Of a stretch of DNA of 54,188 bases, positions 41,122 to 50,134 are shown one piece after another. The stretch spans positions 1 through 54,188 of the forward strand of contig JANYJE010000080.1 in the NCBI GenBank assembly GCA_025408405.1. Reading direction: 5' to 3'. The notes beneath the pieces are model-generated. The model searched no databases. It saw only the letters and a list, made by a program, of their open reading frames with translations, and was not told where the DNA came from. This DNA comes from Nitrosomonadales bacterium (lineage in GTDB: Bacteria > Pseudomonadota > Gammaproteobacteria > Burkholderiales > Gallionellaceae). The translations under genes and the position numbers were made by a program. Each line of letters starts with the position of its first letter. Positions within the stretch are counted from its first letter, which is position 1.

Positions 41122-42216
41122 TCAGGGAGCACTCAGTTTTTCCAGGCGTTGCTGTGTTGCAACACGATCAAACCCGGAATGGCCCGAGGTGTCCAGCTTC
41201 AAAGCCTGCTGGTAATACTGTGCGGCCAATTTGCTCTGGCCCAGATGATCGAGGCTGGTTGCCAGATTGAAGGCGAATTGCGCATTCGCCGGTTCCAGTC
41301 TGAAGGCGTTGAAATACGCCTGCTGCGCCTCACTCCAGCGCGATTGTTCCGTATACAGATTGCCCACGGCAAAATGCAGGGCGGCCGACTGCTGGTTTTG
41401 TGCGAGCAATTTCTTCAGATGGCTTTCCTTGCTGGCGGCATCGCCGGTGGCGAAGGCCGCCATGCCGGCATTCGCCACCGGGTCGCGCGGATCCTGCACC
41501 AGCACCTGGCGGTAATATTGTGAGGCGACCTCATCCTGCCCCTGTTGCTGGGCGATGGCTGCCATGCCCAGCAGGGCATCGCGGTTTTTGGCATCTTTCT
41601 GCAGCACTTCGCGGTAGCGTTGCCATGCGGTGGCGAAATCACCATTCTGGTAAGCCTGATAGGCCGCGGCCAGCGTGGGATTAATGACATCCGGTTCGGG
41701 CTGATGCTCAATGCGTATGTTTTCAGCCGGGCGCTGGGCCACAGGTTTTCGCGCAGCCCTGGGTTTTCCCTGGGGTGCGGATGGTGTGGCTTGCGCTGCA
41801 ACTTGGGGGGCTTCTGCCGCAGGCTGCACTGACTGTATCAGCGGCTTGGGCGCGCTGGCCAGCGCGGGGGCAGGCGCGCGGTTTACCGCCTTGGGCGGCT
41901 GGATTTCGTACCAGACATAGGCTCCGCCCGCAGCGGCCAGCACGGAGCCGACAATGAGTGCCGTCGGAACCAGGCCCAGGGTGTAGTTGAATTTTTTGCT
42001 TGCGGGTGCTTTTTTTGCGGCAAACAGATTATCCCCGGCAGCACGAGATGAGGCGGCCGAGCCGTCGGAGGGGGCATGGCTGCTGGATGGTGCGGCTTGC
42101 GGCTTGATCTCACGCTCTTCCAGCGACAACTCCATCTTGCCGCCCGCAGAGGAGTGGTCATGCCCTTCCTGCGGGGCAGAGCCGGTTTTTTTCAGTGCAT
42201 CCAGTAGTAGGCTCAT
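41122..42216 (-). CDS. mshN: MshN-like TPR protein
   Basis: A 364-residue protein. It begins MSLLLDALKKTG, the N-terminal motif shared by MshN- and GspB-like proteins. An acidic stretch and one transmembrane helix around 83-103 (LGLVPTALIVGSVLAAAGGAYVW) follow, then a Pro/Ala-rich spacer, then TPRs from about 185 to the end (YQAYQNGDFATAWQRYREVL; NAFRLEPANAQFAFNLATSLDHLGQ). It probably anchors the ATPase or the secretin assembly in the inner membrane. It starts three bases after mshL. Confidence 0.85.
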   Translation of the reverse strand: MSLLLDALKKTGSAPQEGHDHSSAGGKMELSLEEREIKPQAAPSSSHAPSDGSAASSRAAGDNLFAAKKAPASKKFNYTLGLVPTALIVGSVLAAAGGAYVWYEIQPPKAVNRAPAPALASAPKPLIQSVQPAAEAPQVAAQATPSAPQGKPRAARKPVAQRPAENIRIEHQPEPDVINPTLAAAYQAYQNGDFATAWQRYREVLQKDAKNRDALLGMAAIAQQQGQDEVASQYYRQVLVQDPRDPVANAGMAAFATGDAASKESHLKKLLAQNQQSAALHFAVGNLYTEQSRWSEAQQAYFNAFRLEPANAQFAFNLATSLDHLGQSKLAAQYYQQALKLDTSGHSGFDRVATQQRLEKLSAP

Positions 42217-42218
42217 GA

Positions 42219-43997
42219 TCAGCGTGTAACTGCTGTAATAGGTGAACCCGTTGCATCTTCCTTGAGGAAGTCTGCAGTGGGCAGGCTGTTGCGGAATTCC
42301 TGGTAATCGCCGTTCAGGCTCGCATCCTTTATTACCGTAGGACGCAGGAAAATCACCAGCTCGGTCTTGGTGGTGGTGTCGTCACGGTTCTGGAACAGGT
42401 TGCCGATCAGCGGAATGCGCCCCAGCAGTGGAATTTCACTGGTGCTTTTGTTGATCTGATCTTCCATCAGGCCACCCAGAATCGCGACCTGGTTGTTTTC
42501 GATTTTCAGCACGGATTCCATCTCGCGCGTTGAAGTCTGCGGTATGCGATTGGTTACCCCGATCCCCAGGTTGGGGGTCGGGTCTATGGCGTCCGTCAGC
42601 TGACGCGTAATGGAGGGGCGCACGTTGAGCAAGACGCTGTCGCTGTCGTTGATCTGCGGCGTCAGGCTCATGGTGAAGCCTATGGGCACGGTGTTGACGG
42701 TCGTCGTGAAGGCAGTGATGGGCGTGCAAGGGGCCGGGGAGCAGGACGAGACCGTCGAATTGACGATGAAGTAGACATTGTTATCCACCACGCGCAGCAT
42801 GGCGGTCTGGTTGTTCATCACGCTCAACTTGGGGCTGGACAGCACTTTGACATTGCCGAATTTTTCCAGCAATGAGACCGAGGCCTTGATGTTGCCATAC
42901 TGTGAAGTCGGGTTGAGGTAGTTGACCATAAGCGTTCCCACGCTGGTCGCAGTGGTGCCTGTCTGGCTTAAATTGAATCCGGACGTCAGAATATTAGACC
43001 AGTCTATGCCCTGCTTGTAATTGTCGCTCAGCTTCACTTCCACGATGGTGGCCTCGATCATTACCTGGCGCCGCGCATTGCTCATGATCTGATCCACAAA
43101 CTCCTGAATCTTCTCGTGCTGCTTGCCCGTGGCGCGCACGGTGATGATGCCATTCTCGGGGTTGCTGATCACCGAAGCTTTTTCGCGGAAAGTGCTGCGG
43201 CGCGTGACGGTGACGCCTTCTTCTTCCAGGGCTGCCGGGTTAGGACTGTTGTCAAAACCGATCTTGGCGGCCTGTTTCTTGTTGCCGGTCACCGTTTGCG
43301 CCCCAGTGCCGGTGGTCGTGGCATTCTTGCTTTGCTGCACGGTGGTTTCGCTGGAGCCTTCGGGCAGGATCTGGTCGGTTTCGCGCAGGATATCCGTGAT
43401 GTTCTTGGTCAGGGTGTCCCAGAAGTGATTCTTGGAAGAATTCTTGATCGCTAGTATCGAGTTGTTGCTCGTGCTGGAGCCCGTTGTGGCGGCTGCGCTC
43501 GAACCGAGTTGTGAAGAATTGGTCACGGTGCTGTCCGAATCGCGCGCCATGTTCACATAATCGATCTTGTATTGCTTGAGGTAAGGGTCGTCGGGTTTGA
43601 CCACCAGTGTGCCGTTCTCCAGGTCATAACGCATATCGACCTGTTTGGCGATGCGGTTGAGAATTTGCGGCAGGGTCTGGTTGATGGCGTTGAGGGTGAC
43701 AGTGCCCTGAATGCCGGCATGGATGTCGAGGTTAATCTTTGCGTCACGCGCCAGTGCAAACAGGATTTCCTGCGCGGATACGTTGCTGACCACGACGCTG
43801 TAAGTCTCAACCTTGGGTGCGGCTTGGGGCGCGGGGAGAGGAATGGTGCGCTTGTTGGCCTGGGGAATATCTGCATTGGCATGCGAAATTTCCTCTGCAG
43901 ATTGTTGAAGATGCTTGTCCGACGGACTGATAGGCTTGGTGCCGCATGCAGCTAGCAGGGTGCAACACAAATACAGCGTGGCATGGCTGAACTTCAT
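42219..43997 (-). CDS. mshL: MshL-type outer-membrane secretin, lipoprotein
   Basis: A 592-residue secretin through which the pilus exits. The ATG at 43997 follows GGGGAGAG and yields a lipoprotein signal with LLAAC (Cys18). N-terminal STN/N domains (DAKINLDIHAGIQGTVTLNAINQTLPQILNRIA) are followed by a low-complexity Ser/Thr-rich loop. A second N-domain has GIITVRATGKQHEKIQEFVD, and the secretin core has VMIEATIVEVKLSDNYKQGIDWS and IPLLGRIPLIGNLFQNRDDTTTKTELVIFLRP. The order relative to mshM and mshN is the same as in Vibrio MSHA, but reversed in reading direction here. Confidence 0.94.
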   Translation of the reverse strand: MKFSHATLYLCCTLLAACGTKPISPSDKHLQQSAEEISHANADIPQANKRTIPLPAPQAAPKVETYSVVVSNVSAQEILFALARDAKINLDIHAGIQGTVTLNAINQTLPQILNRIAKQVDMRYDLENGTLVVKPDDPYLKQYKIDYVNMARDSDSTVTNSSQLGSSAAATTGSSTSNNSILAIKNSSKNHFWDTLTKNITDILRETDQILPEGSSETTVQQSKNATTTGTGAQTVTGNKKQAAKIGFDNSPNPAALEEEGVTVTRRSTFREKASVISNPENGIITVRATGKQHEKIQEFVDQIMSNARRQVMIEATIVEVKLSDNYKQGIDWSNILTSGFNLSQTGTTATSVGTLMVNYLNPTSQYGNIKASVSLLEKFGNVKVLSSPKLSVMNNQTAMLRVVDNNVYFIVNSTVSSCSPAPCTPITAFTTTVNTVPIGFTMSLTPQINDSDSVLLNVRPSITRQLTDAIDPTPNLGIGVTNRIPQTSTREMESVLKIENNQVAILGGLMEDQINKSTSEIPLLGRIPLIGNLFQNRDDTTTKTELVIFLRPTVIKDASLNGDYQEFRNSLPTADFLKEDATGSPITAVTR

Positions 43998-44065
43998 TTC
44001 TCTCCCCTTATTTGTTTGTAAACTAACATTTTTAAGGGGGTTGATCAATATGCCATTCGGCCTAG

Positions 44066-45538
44066 TTACTGGTTGCTGCTCGGGCTTGCAGGAATTGTCG
44101 CTTCGTCGAGTAAATACAGCATGGGTTCAAATGCAATCTTATAACGCTGCGGCAGTTGCTTCATGCCCGCGCGTGCCGCTTCACTGCTGGGGTACTCGCC
44201 ATACAGCACGCGATAGCCATTGCGCCCATTCACCTTGATGGGCACTACGTAAATCTCGCTCAGTTTGTCCAGGCCGTTCGCACGTTTGAGAAAACCCTCC
44301 ATGCGGGCGGGCTGCACTTCATCGGTGAAAAACAGTTGTATGCTGGCGCTGCCCTTGCCATGTTTGTGCAGCATTTCATCGCTGGCGGCAAGACGCTGTT
44401 GCAGCAGGCTGGGTGTGCCCTCTACTGCAGGAGCCGGCGCGGCGGGCTGTTCCTGGGCCGCTGCCGCTACTGCGGTGGAGCTATCTGGTTGCTTTTGCGC
44501 TACTTGTGCCAATGGCGAATTCACCGGTGGCAAATTTTCCAGCGCCGGGTTGGCATTGCCCGGGTTGAGGCCGGCAGCTGGTGCCGCAATGGTGGCGGCG
44601 GGTTTGATTTCTGCCGGTTGGCTGGCGTAGCGCTTGCCGAGCCACCATGCTGCGCCTGTCAGCAGGGCTGCGCCCAGGGTAATGGCGCCCGCGATCATCA
44701 GGGTTTTGCTTGAACGCCATGCACTGCCGGGCGCGGTGAGCTCACTGTCGCGGATGGCGGCCTGCACGTGGCGCACATCGATGTTATGGGTGTTTTCCAC
44801 GAAGGCGGCGAGCAGGGATTTGTCTGCCAGGATGTTGACGCGGCGCATCAGCCCCTGCGAAGCTTTGCCGATCAGGGTGGCGGAGGCGCTGGAAAAAATA
44901 GTGGGGCCGCGGTATCCGGCGGTGCGCATGCGGAACAGCAGGTAGGATTCGATGATGTTCTGCGACAGCGGCAGCATGCCGAAATGATGGATGATGCGAT
45001 CCTTGAGCTGGCGCATATTGGGCTGTGCCAGCTTGTCATTGAGCTCGGGCTGGCCGAACAGCACGATGTGCAGCAACTTGTGGTTGCCCACTTGCAGGTT
45101 GTACAGCAAACGCAGTTCTTCCATGGTGTCGAGCGGCATGGCATGGGCTTCGTCCACGAGTATGACCACGCGCTTGCCCTGGGCGAGTTTTTCTTCCAGC
45201 TTGTTTTGCAGGGTCTGCAAAATGATGTTGACGCGCTGCCCCTCAAGGTTCAGGCCCAGTGCATCGGCGATGGCGTACAGCATCTCCTCGCGCGACAGGC
45301 TGGGATTGGCCAGATAAACGGCTTCAACATGCGGCGGCAGGCGTTCGAGCAGCATGCGGCACAGCATGGTCTTGCCGCTGCCGACCTCGCCGGTGACTTT
45401 GATGATGCCTTCATTTTCGGTAATGGCATAAATCAGGGCATCAAGGATTTCGCCGCGATTGGCGCCCGAGAAGAAAAAATCGGTAACCGGGGTGATTTTG
45501 AATGGAGGTTCGTTTAGACCGAAATGTTCCAGGTACAT
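44066..45538 (-). CDS. mshM: MshM/ExeA-like AAA ATPase with C-terminal SPOR domain
   Basis: A 490-residue protein. The AAA domain (about 1-265) has FGLNEPPFKITP at the start, Walker A GEVGSGKT, Walker B VVILVDEAHAM and a sensor-like VLFGQPELNDKL, as in ExeA/GspA/MshM. A transmembrane helix lies around residue 285, then an Ala/Pro-rich spacer. A SPOR domain (about 390-475: ASIQLFFTDEV, YVVPIKVNGRNGYRVLYGEYPSSEAARAGMKQLP) would bind denuded peptidoglycan. It probably helps the secretin cross the cell wall. The ATG abuts the upstream stop. Confidence 0.9.
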   Translation of the reverse strand: MYLEHFGLNEPPFKITPVTDFFFSGANRGEILDALIYAITENEGIIKVTGEVGSGKTMLCRMLLERLPPHVEAVYLANPSLSREEMLYAIADALGLNLEGQRVNIILQTLQNKLEEKLAQGKRVVILVDEAHAMPLDTMEELRLLYNLQVGNHKLLHIVLFGQPELNDKLAQPNMRQLKDRIIHHFGMLPLSQNIIESYLLFRMRTAGYRGPTIFSSASATLIGKASQGLMRRVNILADKSLLAAFVENTHNIDVRHVQAAIRDSELTAPGSAWRSSKTLMIAGAITLGAALLTGAAWWLGKRYASQPAEIKPAATIAAPAAGLNPGNANPALENLPPVNSPLAQVAQKQPDSSTAVAAAAQEQPAAPAPAVEGTPSLLQQRLAASDEMLHKHGKGSASIQLFFTDEVQPARMEGFLKRANGLDKLSEIYVVPIKVNGRNGYRVLYGEYPSSEAARAGMKQLPQRYKIAFEPMLYLLDEATIPASPSSNQ

Positions 45539-46963
45539 TTAATGAATTCCCTCGTTGGCTTTATTGAGTTTGTGCCTTTGCAGCGCTTCCATGCGGCTGT
45601 ACAGCGTGGTGCGGTTCAGGCCGAGCAGCTTGGCGGCCTCGCTGATGTTGCTGTTGCTCAATTCCATGGCGGCATCTATAAAGTGGCTGGTGCGTTGCAT
45701 CAGCATATCGTCCAGATTAAATCCTTGTGCCTGTTGCAGTACATGGCGCGCGTACGCCAGTCCGTCGCCGGGTACGGCGGGCGCGGTGGGGTGGGAAAGA
45801 TCCAGCTCCGCTTCCACTTGTGAGGCGTTGACGATTAGCCCGGGGTATTTGGTGGACAGGCGAATGATGATGTTGCGCAGTTCGCGCGTGTTGCCGGGAA
45901 AGGGGTAGCTTTCCCAGGCTTTCAGGGCGCTTGCATCCAGTTCGAATTTCGGGCGTTTGATTTGCGCGGCGTAGAAATCGCGGAAATGGTTGAGCAGCAG
46001 CAGTTTGTCAGCGCCCAGCTCACGCAGCGGCGGCACATGAATGGTGAACACGTTGAGCCGGTGATACAGGTCGAGGCGGAACTGCCCGTCGCGCACTGCC
46101 AGGCGCAGATCGCGGTTGGTGGCGGCAATGATGCGTGCATGGCTCTTGCGTGTGGTGGTTTCGCCTACGCGCTGGAATTCGCCGTTTTCGAGTACGCGCA
46201 GCAATTTGGCCTGGAGTTCCAGCGGGAGTTCGCCAATCTCATCCAGAAACAGGATGCCGTCGCCCGCATCTTCAAAAAATCCGTTTTGTGCCTGGTTGGC
46301 GCCGGTGAATGCGCCTTTGGCATGGCCGAACAATGCCGCTTCCAGCAGCTGGGGCGAAATGGCGGCACAGTTGAACACGATAAAGGGGGCGCGGCTGTTC
46401 TGGTTCTGGCGCTGCAAGGCGGCTGCGACCAGTTCCTTGCCGCTGCCCGATTCACCCTCGATCAACACCGGATAAGGGGTGGTCGCATACAGCAAGATCT
46501 GGCTGCGCATGGCCTGCATGGGCGGGCTCTGTCCCACGATGCCGAGCATGTTTTCATCGGCAGCTCCTGCTTCAGAGCTTTGGATGAACAGTGCATTGTT
46601 CAGCTGGGTTTTGATGTTCGCAGGGGTGCAGGGCTTGGCGATGAAATCGACCGCGCCCAGTGTGCGCGCATGGCGCGCGTGAGTTTCCTGATCCTGCCCG
46701 GACAGGACGACTATCTTGATGTTGGGTGCATGAGTCAGCAGTGCGGCGATGAGGCGAAAGCCTTCTTCAGGACGGTGCGGAGTAGGCGGCAATCCCAGGT
46801 CGATGAGTGCAAGCTGGGGTGGTGCGGTCATGTCGCGCAGCTGCTTGATGGCCTGGCTGCGGTTTTCTGCCAGAAAAATCTCGAAGCTGTCCGCCAGTGC
46901 CAGGCGCAAGGAATCGCGGATGAGAGGGTCATCATCTACGATAAGCAGGGCGGGCAGGTGCAT
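45539..46963 (-). CDS. sigma-54-dependent response regulator (NtrC family)
   Basis: A 474-residue regulator. The receiver domain (about 1-130) has the acidic pair in LIVDDDPLIRDSL, the phospho-acceptor Asp in LALIDLGLP and Lys in DFIAKPC. The AAA domain has Walker A GESGSGKELVA, the sigma-54 contact loop GAFTGA and GILFLDEIGELP. A Fis-type helix-turn-helix ends the protein (NISEAAKLLGLNRTTLYSRM). ATG 46963 is preferred; TTG 46975 is possible. It is the first gene of the pilus operon. No sensor kinase gene is in the window, so the signal comes from elsewhere. Confidence 0.92.
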   Translation of the reverse strand: MHLPALLIVDDDPLIRDSLRLALADSFEIFLAENRSQAIKQLRDMTAPPQLALIDLGLPPTPHRPEEGFRLIAALLTHAPNIKIVVLSGQDQETHARHARTLGAVDFIAKPCTPANIKTQLNNALFIQSSEAGAADENMLGIVGQSPPMQAMRSQILLYATTPYPVLIEGESGSGKELVAAALQRQNQNSRAPFIVFNCAAISPQLLEAALFGHAKGAFTGANQAQNGFFEDAGDGILFLDEIGELPLELQAKLLRVLENGEFQRVGETTTRKSHARIIAATNRDLRLAVRDGQFRLDLYHRLNVFTIHVPPLRELGADKLLLLNHFRDFYAAQIKRPKFELDASALKAWESYPFPGNTRELRNIIIRLSTKYPGLIVNASQVEAELDLSHPTAPAVPGDGLAYARHVLQQAQGFNLDDMLMQRTSHFIDAAMELSNSNISEAAKLLGLNRTTLYSRMEALQRHKLNKANEGIH

Positions 46964-47024
46964 ACGGGTATTCAAGATTGACAGGCGCTTCCATCTGGCT
47001 GAATGGGCGAAGGATAGCCCGCAA

Positions 47025-47039
47025 TTGAGCTAAGCTCAA
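47025..47039. promoter_or_regulatory. 15-base perfect palindrome between the pilus regulator and mlaF
   Basis: TTGAGCT-A-AGCTCAA is a perfect inverted repeat, extended by CAA/TTG with a one-base skip. It lies directly upstream of the mlaF -35 box and 62 bases from the response regulator start, so a bound protein could act on both directions. Identity of the binder is unknown. Confidence 0.5.
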
Positions 47040-47040
47040 G

Positions 47041-47069
47041 TTGTGGTTGGGGGTGGCGTAGTTTAGAAT
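47041..47069 (+). promoter_or_regulatory. sigma-70 promoter for the mla operon
   Basis: TTGTGG (47041-47046) and TAGAAT (47064-47069) are separated by 17 bases, placing the transcript start near 47076. This supports a GTG start at 47104 for mlaF rather than the ATG at 47068, which would overlap the -10 box. Confidence 0.55.
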
Positions 47070-47103
47070 GCGCGCTCCTGAAAACCAAGCCGGGTTTAAT
47101 TTC

Positions 47104-47907
47104 GTGACATCGCAAGCGCTAGTCGAAATACGTGACGTCAATTTTACCTATGACAGCCGCCCCGTCCTGAAAGGCATCAATATGACCCTGCCGAAGGGCC
47201 GGGTGATTGCGATTATGGGTGGCAGCGGCTGCGGCAAGACTACCCTGTTTCGCCTGATAGGCGGAGCACTCAAGCCGAACAAGGGGCATGTCAAGATTGA
47301 CGGGCAGGTCATTCACGAGCTGGATCCGCAGGGTTTGTATGATATACGCCGCAAGATGGGTGTGCTGTTCCAGTTTGGCGCGCTGTTTACCGATATGTCG
47401 GTGTATGACAACGTGGCTTTCCAAATGCGCGAACACACCGATTTGCCGGAAGAAATTATCCGCGACCTGGTGATGATGAAGCTGCATGCAGTGGGTTTGC
47501 GCGGCACGCACGACCTGATGCCGGCCGAACTTTCCGGTGGCATGGCCAGGCGCGTGGCACTCGCGCGTACAGTGGCTCTGGATCCGATGCTGATCCTGTA
47601 TGACGAGCCGTTTGCCGGGCTGGATCCAATCTCGCTGACCGTGGTGGGGAATTTGATCCGCCGCCTGAACGATGCGCTGGGGGCGACTTCGGTGATTGTT
47701 ACCCATGATGTGCAGGAGTCGCTCAAGATTGTCGATTACATTTATTTTATTGCCGATGGCGTGATTGTGGCCGAAGGTACACCGGATGAAATCCGCGCCT
47801 CCGACAAGCCGTTCGTGCACCAGTTTGTGCACGGCGAGATGGACGGCCCGGTGCCGTTTCATTACCCCGGCGGGGATTACCAGCAGGATTTGGGAGTGCG
47901 TGCCTGA
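47104..47907 (+). CDS. mlaF: phospholipid transport ABC ATPase MlaF
   Basis: ATPase of the MlaFEDB inner-membrane complex that maintains outer-membrane lipid asymmetry. The GTG start at 47104 gives 267 residues beginning (M)TSQALVEIRDVNF, as in the family. Walker A GGSGCGKTTLFR, the Q-loop FQFGALFTDMSVYDN, signature LSGGMARRVALARTVA, Walker B LILYDEPFAGLDP and the switch His in VIVTHDVQES are all present. The stop overlaps the mlaE start (TGATG). Confidence 0.95.
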   Translation: MTSQALVEIRDVNFTYDSRPVLKGINMTLPKGRVIAIMGGSGCGKTTLFRLIGGALKPNKGHVKIDGQVIHELDPQGLYDIRRKMGVLFQFGALFTDMSVYDNVAFQMREHTDLPEEIIRDLVMMKLHAVGLRGTHDLMPAELSGGMARRVALARTVALDPMLILYDEPFAGLDPISLTVVGNLIRRLNDALGATSVIVTHDVQESLKIVDYIYFIADGVIVAEGTPDEIRASDKPFVHQFVHGEMDGPVPFHYPGGDYQQDLGVRA

Positions 47908-48695
47908 TGCCTATCGTGAAGAGTTTGAGAGTTATCGGCCGCCGCACGGTTAACTCGGTGTGGCGCCTGGGCTATGCCAGCCGCTTTTTTATGCTGACCC
48001 TGTTTTATTCCGGCGCAAGTTTCCGCCGTTTCCACCTGACAGTGAAGGAGATGTTCTCCAGCGGCGTGATGTCGCTCATCATTATTCTGGTGGCGGGCAT
48101 GTTTGTCGGCATGGTGCTGGGTTTGCAGGGCTACGAGACGCTGAAGCGCTATGGTTCTGAATCTGCGCTGGGGTCATTGGTTGCGCTGAGCCTGGTGCGT
48201 GAGCTGGGCCCGGTGCTGGCGGCGCTGTTGTTTGCCAGCCGCGCCGGTTCTGCGATGACTGCTGAGATTGGTTTGATGAAGGCAACCGAGCAGATTGCGG
48301 CGATGGAGATGATGGCGGTCAATCCGATTTCACGGGTGATTGCGCCGCGTTTCTGGGCGGGCGTGATTTCCATGCCGCTGCTCTCCGCCCTGTTTTCTGC
48401 CATGGGTGTGTTTGGCGGATATGTGGTCGGAGTGGTGTTGATCGGCGTGGACGAGGGCTCGTTCTGGTCGCAAATGCAAAGCGCTGTGGATTTTCAGCAT
48501 GACGTGATGAACGGTGTGATCAAGAGTTTTGTATTCGGTGTGGCGGTGACGGTGATTGCCCTGTTCGAGGGCTTTGATGCGCCGCCCACTGCGGAGGGGG
48601 TGTCGGGTGCTACCACGCGCACCGTGGTGCAGTCCTCGCTGGCGATATTGATACTGGATTTTATTTTGACCGCATTTATGTTTCGAGGGGAATAA
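47907..48695 (+). CDS. mlaE: phospholipid transport permease MlaE
   Basis: A 262-residue integral membrane permease of the Mla complex. It has the conserved MFVGMVLGLQGYETL coupling segment, LVRELGPVLAALLFASRAGSAMTAEIGLMKATEQIAAMEMMAVNP and a C-terminal VSGATTRTVVQSSLAILILDFILTAFMF. Five hydrophobic stretches are visible. It is translationally coupled to mlaF, and mlaD follows with a single base between the stop and start codons. Confidence 0.96.
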   Translation: MPIVKSLRVIGRRTVNSVWRLGYASRFFMLTLFYSGASFRRFHLTVKEMFSSGVMSLIIILVAGMFVGMVLGLQGYETLKRYGSESALGSLVALSLVRELGPVLAALLFASRAGSAMTAEIGLMKATEQIAAMEMMAVNPISRVIAPRFWAGVISMPLLSALFSAMGVFGGYVVGVVLIGVDEGSFWSQMQSAVDFQHDVMNGVIKSFVFGVAVTVIALFEGFDAPPTAEGVSGATTRTVVQSSLAILILDFILTAFMFRGE

Positions 48696-48696
48696 G

Positions 48697-49158
48697 ATGG
48701 AACGCACCACAGTGGATTTATGGGTAGGCGCATTTGTTGTGGCGGGTATCGCCGCGCTGGTGGTGCTGGCGCTCAAGGTGGGAAACCTGAGTACCTATAA
48801 TGTGTCAGAAACTTACCAGTTGCAGGCCTATTTTACCAATGTGGGCGGGCTGAAGCCGACAGCCTCGGTGCGCAGCGCCGGGGTTCTGGTGGGGCGCGTG
48901 ACCGAGATCAAGCTCGATACCGAGCGCTACGAAGCACGGGTGACGATGAGTGTGGACAAGCGCTATCAGTTCCCTCGCGATACCTTTGCCAATATCCAGA
49001 CAGCCGGCCTGCTGGGCGAGAATTACATCGGCCTGATGCCTGGCGGGGATAGCGCGATGTTGAAAAACGGCGAGATCTTCAAGCAAACCCAGTCCGCCAT
49101 GGTGCTGGAAGATCTGATCTCCAAGTTTATTTACGGCACGTCCGAAAAATCGAAGTAA
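48697..49158 (+). CDS. mlaD: phospholipid-binding MCE protein MlaD
   Basis: A 153-residue single-span periplasmic protein with one MCE domain. It shows an N-terminal TM helix (WVGAFVVAGIAALVVLALKV), the MCE core with TNVGGLKPTASVRSAGVLVGRV, and IQTAGLLGENYIGLMPGGD. It forms the hexameric ring on MlaE. The mlaA gene found next to mlaD in some betaproteobacteria is not present here. Confidence 0.96.
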   Translation: MERTTVDLWVGAFVVAGIAALVVLALKVGNLSTYNVSETYQLQAYFTNVGGLKPTASVRSAGVLVGRVTEIKLDTERYEARVTMSVDKRYQFPRDTFANIQTAGLLGENYIGLMPGGDSAMLKNGEIFKQTQSAMVLEDLISKFIYGTSEKSK

Positions 49159-49185
49159 CTTTAAGTGGTTTTATTGAGGGTGACA

Positions 49186-49824
49186 ATGAAGAAATTATTT
49201 GCGCTGCTGCTGACTGCTGTGCTTTCCAGCTCGCCTCTCGCTGTTTGCGCGGAGGTGGTTGCACCGGATGTGCTGATCAAGGATGCCGTGAAGGATGTGC
49301 TGCAAACGATTCAGCAGGACAAGGACATGCGCGAGGGGAATCAGAAAAAGATTCTTGCCCTGTTGGAGGAAAAGGCGTTCCCACATTTTGATTTTACACA
49401 TATGACACGTATGGGAGTGGGCATAGCATGGCGCAAGGCCACGCCCGAACAGCAGCAGATGCTGGTGGCGCAATTTCGCGACCTGATGGTGCATACTTAC
49501 GTCAAGTCCTTTACCGTATTTCAAGACGTGAAGGTGGAAGTGGAGCCGTTCAAGGAGCCTAGTGGTGGTCGCGAGGCGATTGTCAAAACAAAAATTATTC
49601 GACCCGGTGCCGAGCCCTTGCCGGTGGATTACTACGTGGAAAAAACTGATAGCGGCTGGAAGGCTTATGACGTGTCGGTGGATTTGGTACGTTTCGTGGT
49701 TGGCCAACGCAGTTCATGCGCGGCGGTATATGGGCGCGACGGGATCGATGGCTTGATCAAGGCGCTGACCGAACAAAATAAAGCAGCCGCGACTGCGTCA
49801 GCGAAAAAGGCTGCATCCAAGTGA
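49186..49824 (+). CDS. mlaC: periplasmic phospholipid shuttle MlaC
   Basis: A 212-residue protein with signal peptide (MKKLFALLLTAVLSSSPLAVCA). The MlaC fold includes FPHFDFTHMTRMGVGIAWRKATPEQQQMLVAQFRDLMVHTYVKSF and PVDYYVEKTDSGWKAYDVSVD. The ATG at 49186 is preferred to an upstream frame start because the signal peptide begins there and TGAGGGTG precedes it. It carries lipids between MlaA at the outer membrane and MlaD. A Lys/Ala-rich tail ends the protein. Confidence 0.94.
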   Translation: MKKLFALLLTAVLSSSPLAVCAEVVAPDVLIKDAVKDVLQTIQQDKDMREGNQKKILALLEEKAFPHFDFTHMTRMGVGIAWRKATPEQQQMLVAQFRDLMVHTYVKSFTVFQDVKVEVEPFKEPSGGREAIVKTKIIRPGAEPLPVDYYVEKTDSGWKAYDVSVDLVRFVVGQRSSCAAVYGRDGIDGLIKALTEQNKAAATASAKKAASK

Positions 49825-50111
49825 TCACGCGCAACGGCAATACTGTGCAGGTTTCGGGCAGCCTGACCATGGCGACGGTCAGCAAGCTTTACGGCAGCGG
49901 CTTGCCGCCACAGGGGGCGTCTTCCCTGGTGGTCGATTTGGCTCAGGTAGAGGCGGTGGATTCGTCGGCGGTCAGCCTGATGCTGTCATGGTTGCGCGAG
50001 GCGCAACACAACAATATCAATTTGTGTTTTTCACACGTTCCGGACAATTTGTCGAGTCTGGCCAAGTTATACGGCGTCGCGGAGTCATTGCCGTTGTGTC
50101 CTGCTGAATAA
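49821..50111 (+). CDS. mlaB: STAS-domain protein MlaB
   Basis: A 96-residue STAS protein that stabilises MlaF in the transporter. GTG start at 49821, overlapping the mlaC stop (GTGA). ASSLVVDLAQVEAVDSSAVSLMLSWLREA contains the STAS DSS motif with the conserved Ser-Ser pair. Last gene of the mla set, 23 bases before ibaG. Confidence 0.92.
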   Translation: MITRNGNTVQVSGSLTMATVSKLYGSGLPPQGASSLVVDLAQVEAVDSSAVSLMLSWLREAQHNNINLCFSHVPDNLSSLAKLYGVAESLPLCPAE

Positions 50112-50134
50112 CATTATTTATTTTATATATCCCG

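Noticed and set aside
43998-44065. Sigma-54 promoter before mshL (TGGCATATTGATC on the minus strand)
   Set aside because: The GC element at -12 (TTGC) is missing; a TGGCA alone is not enough.
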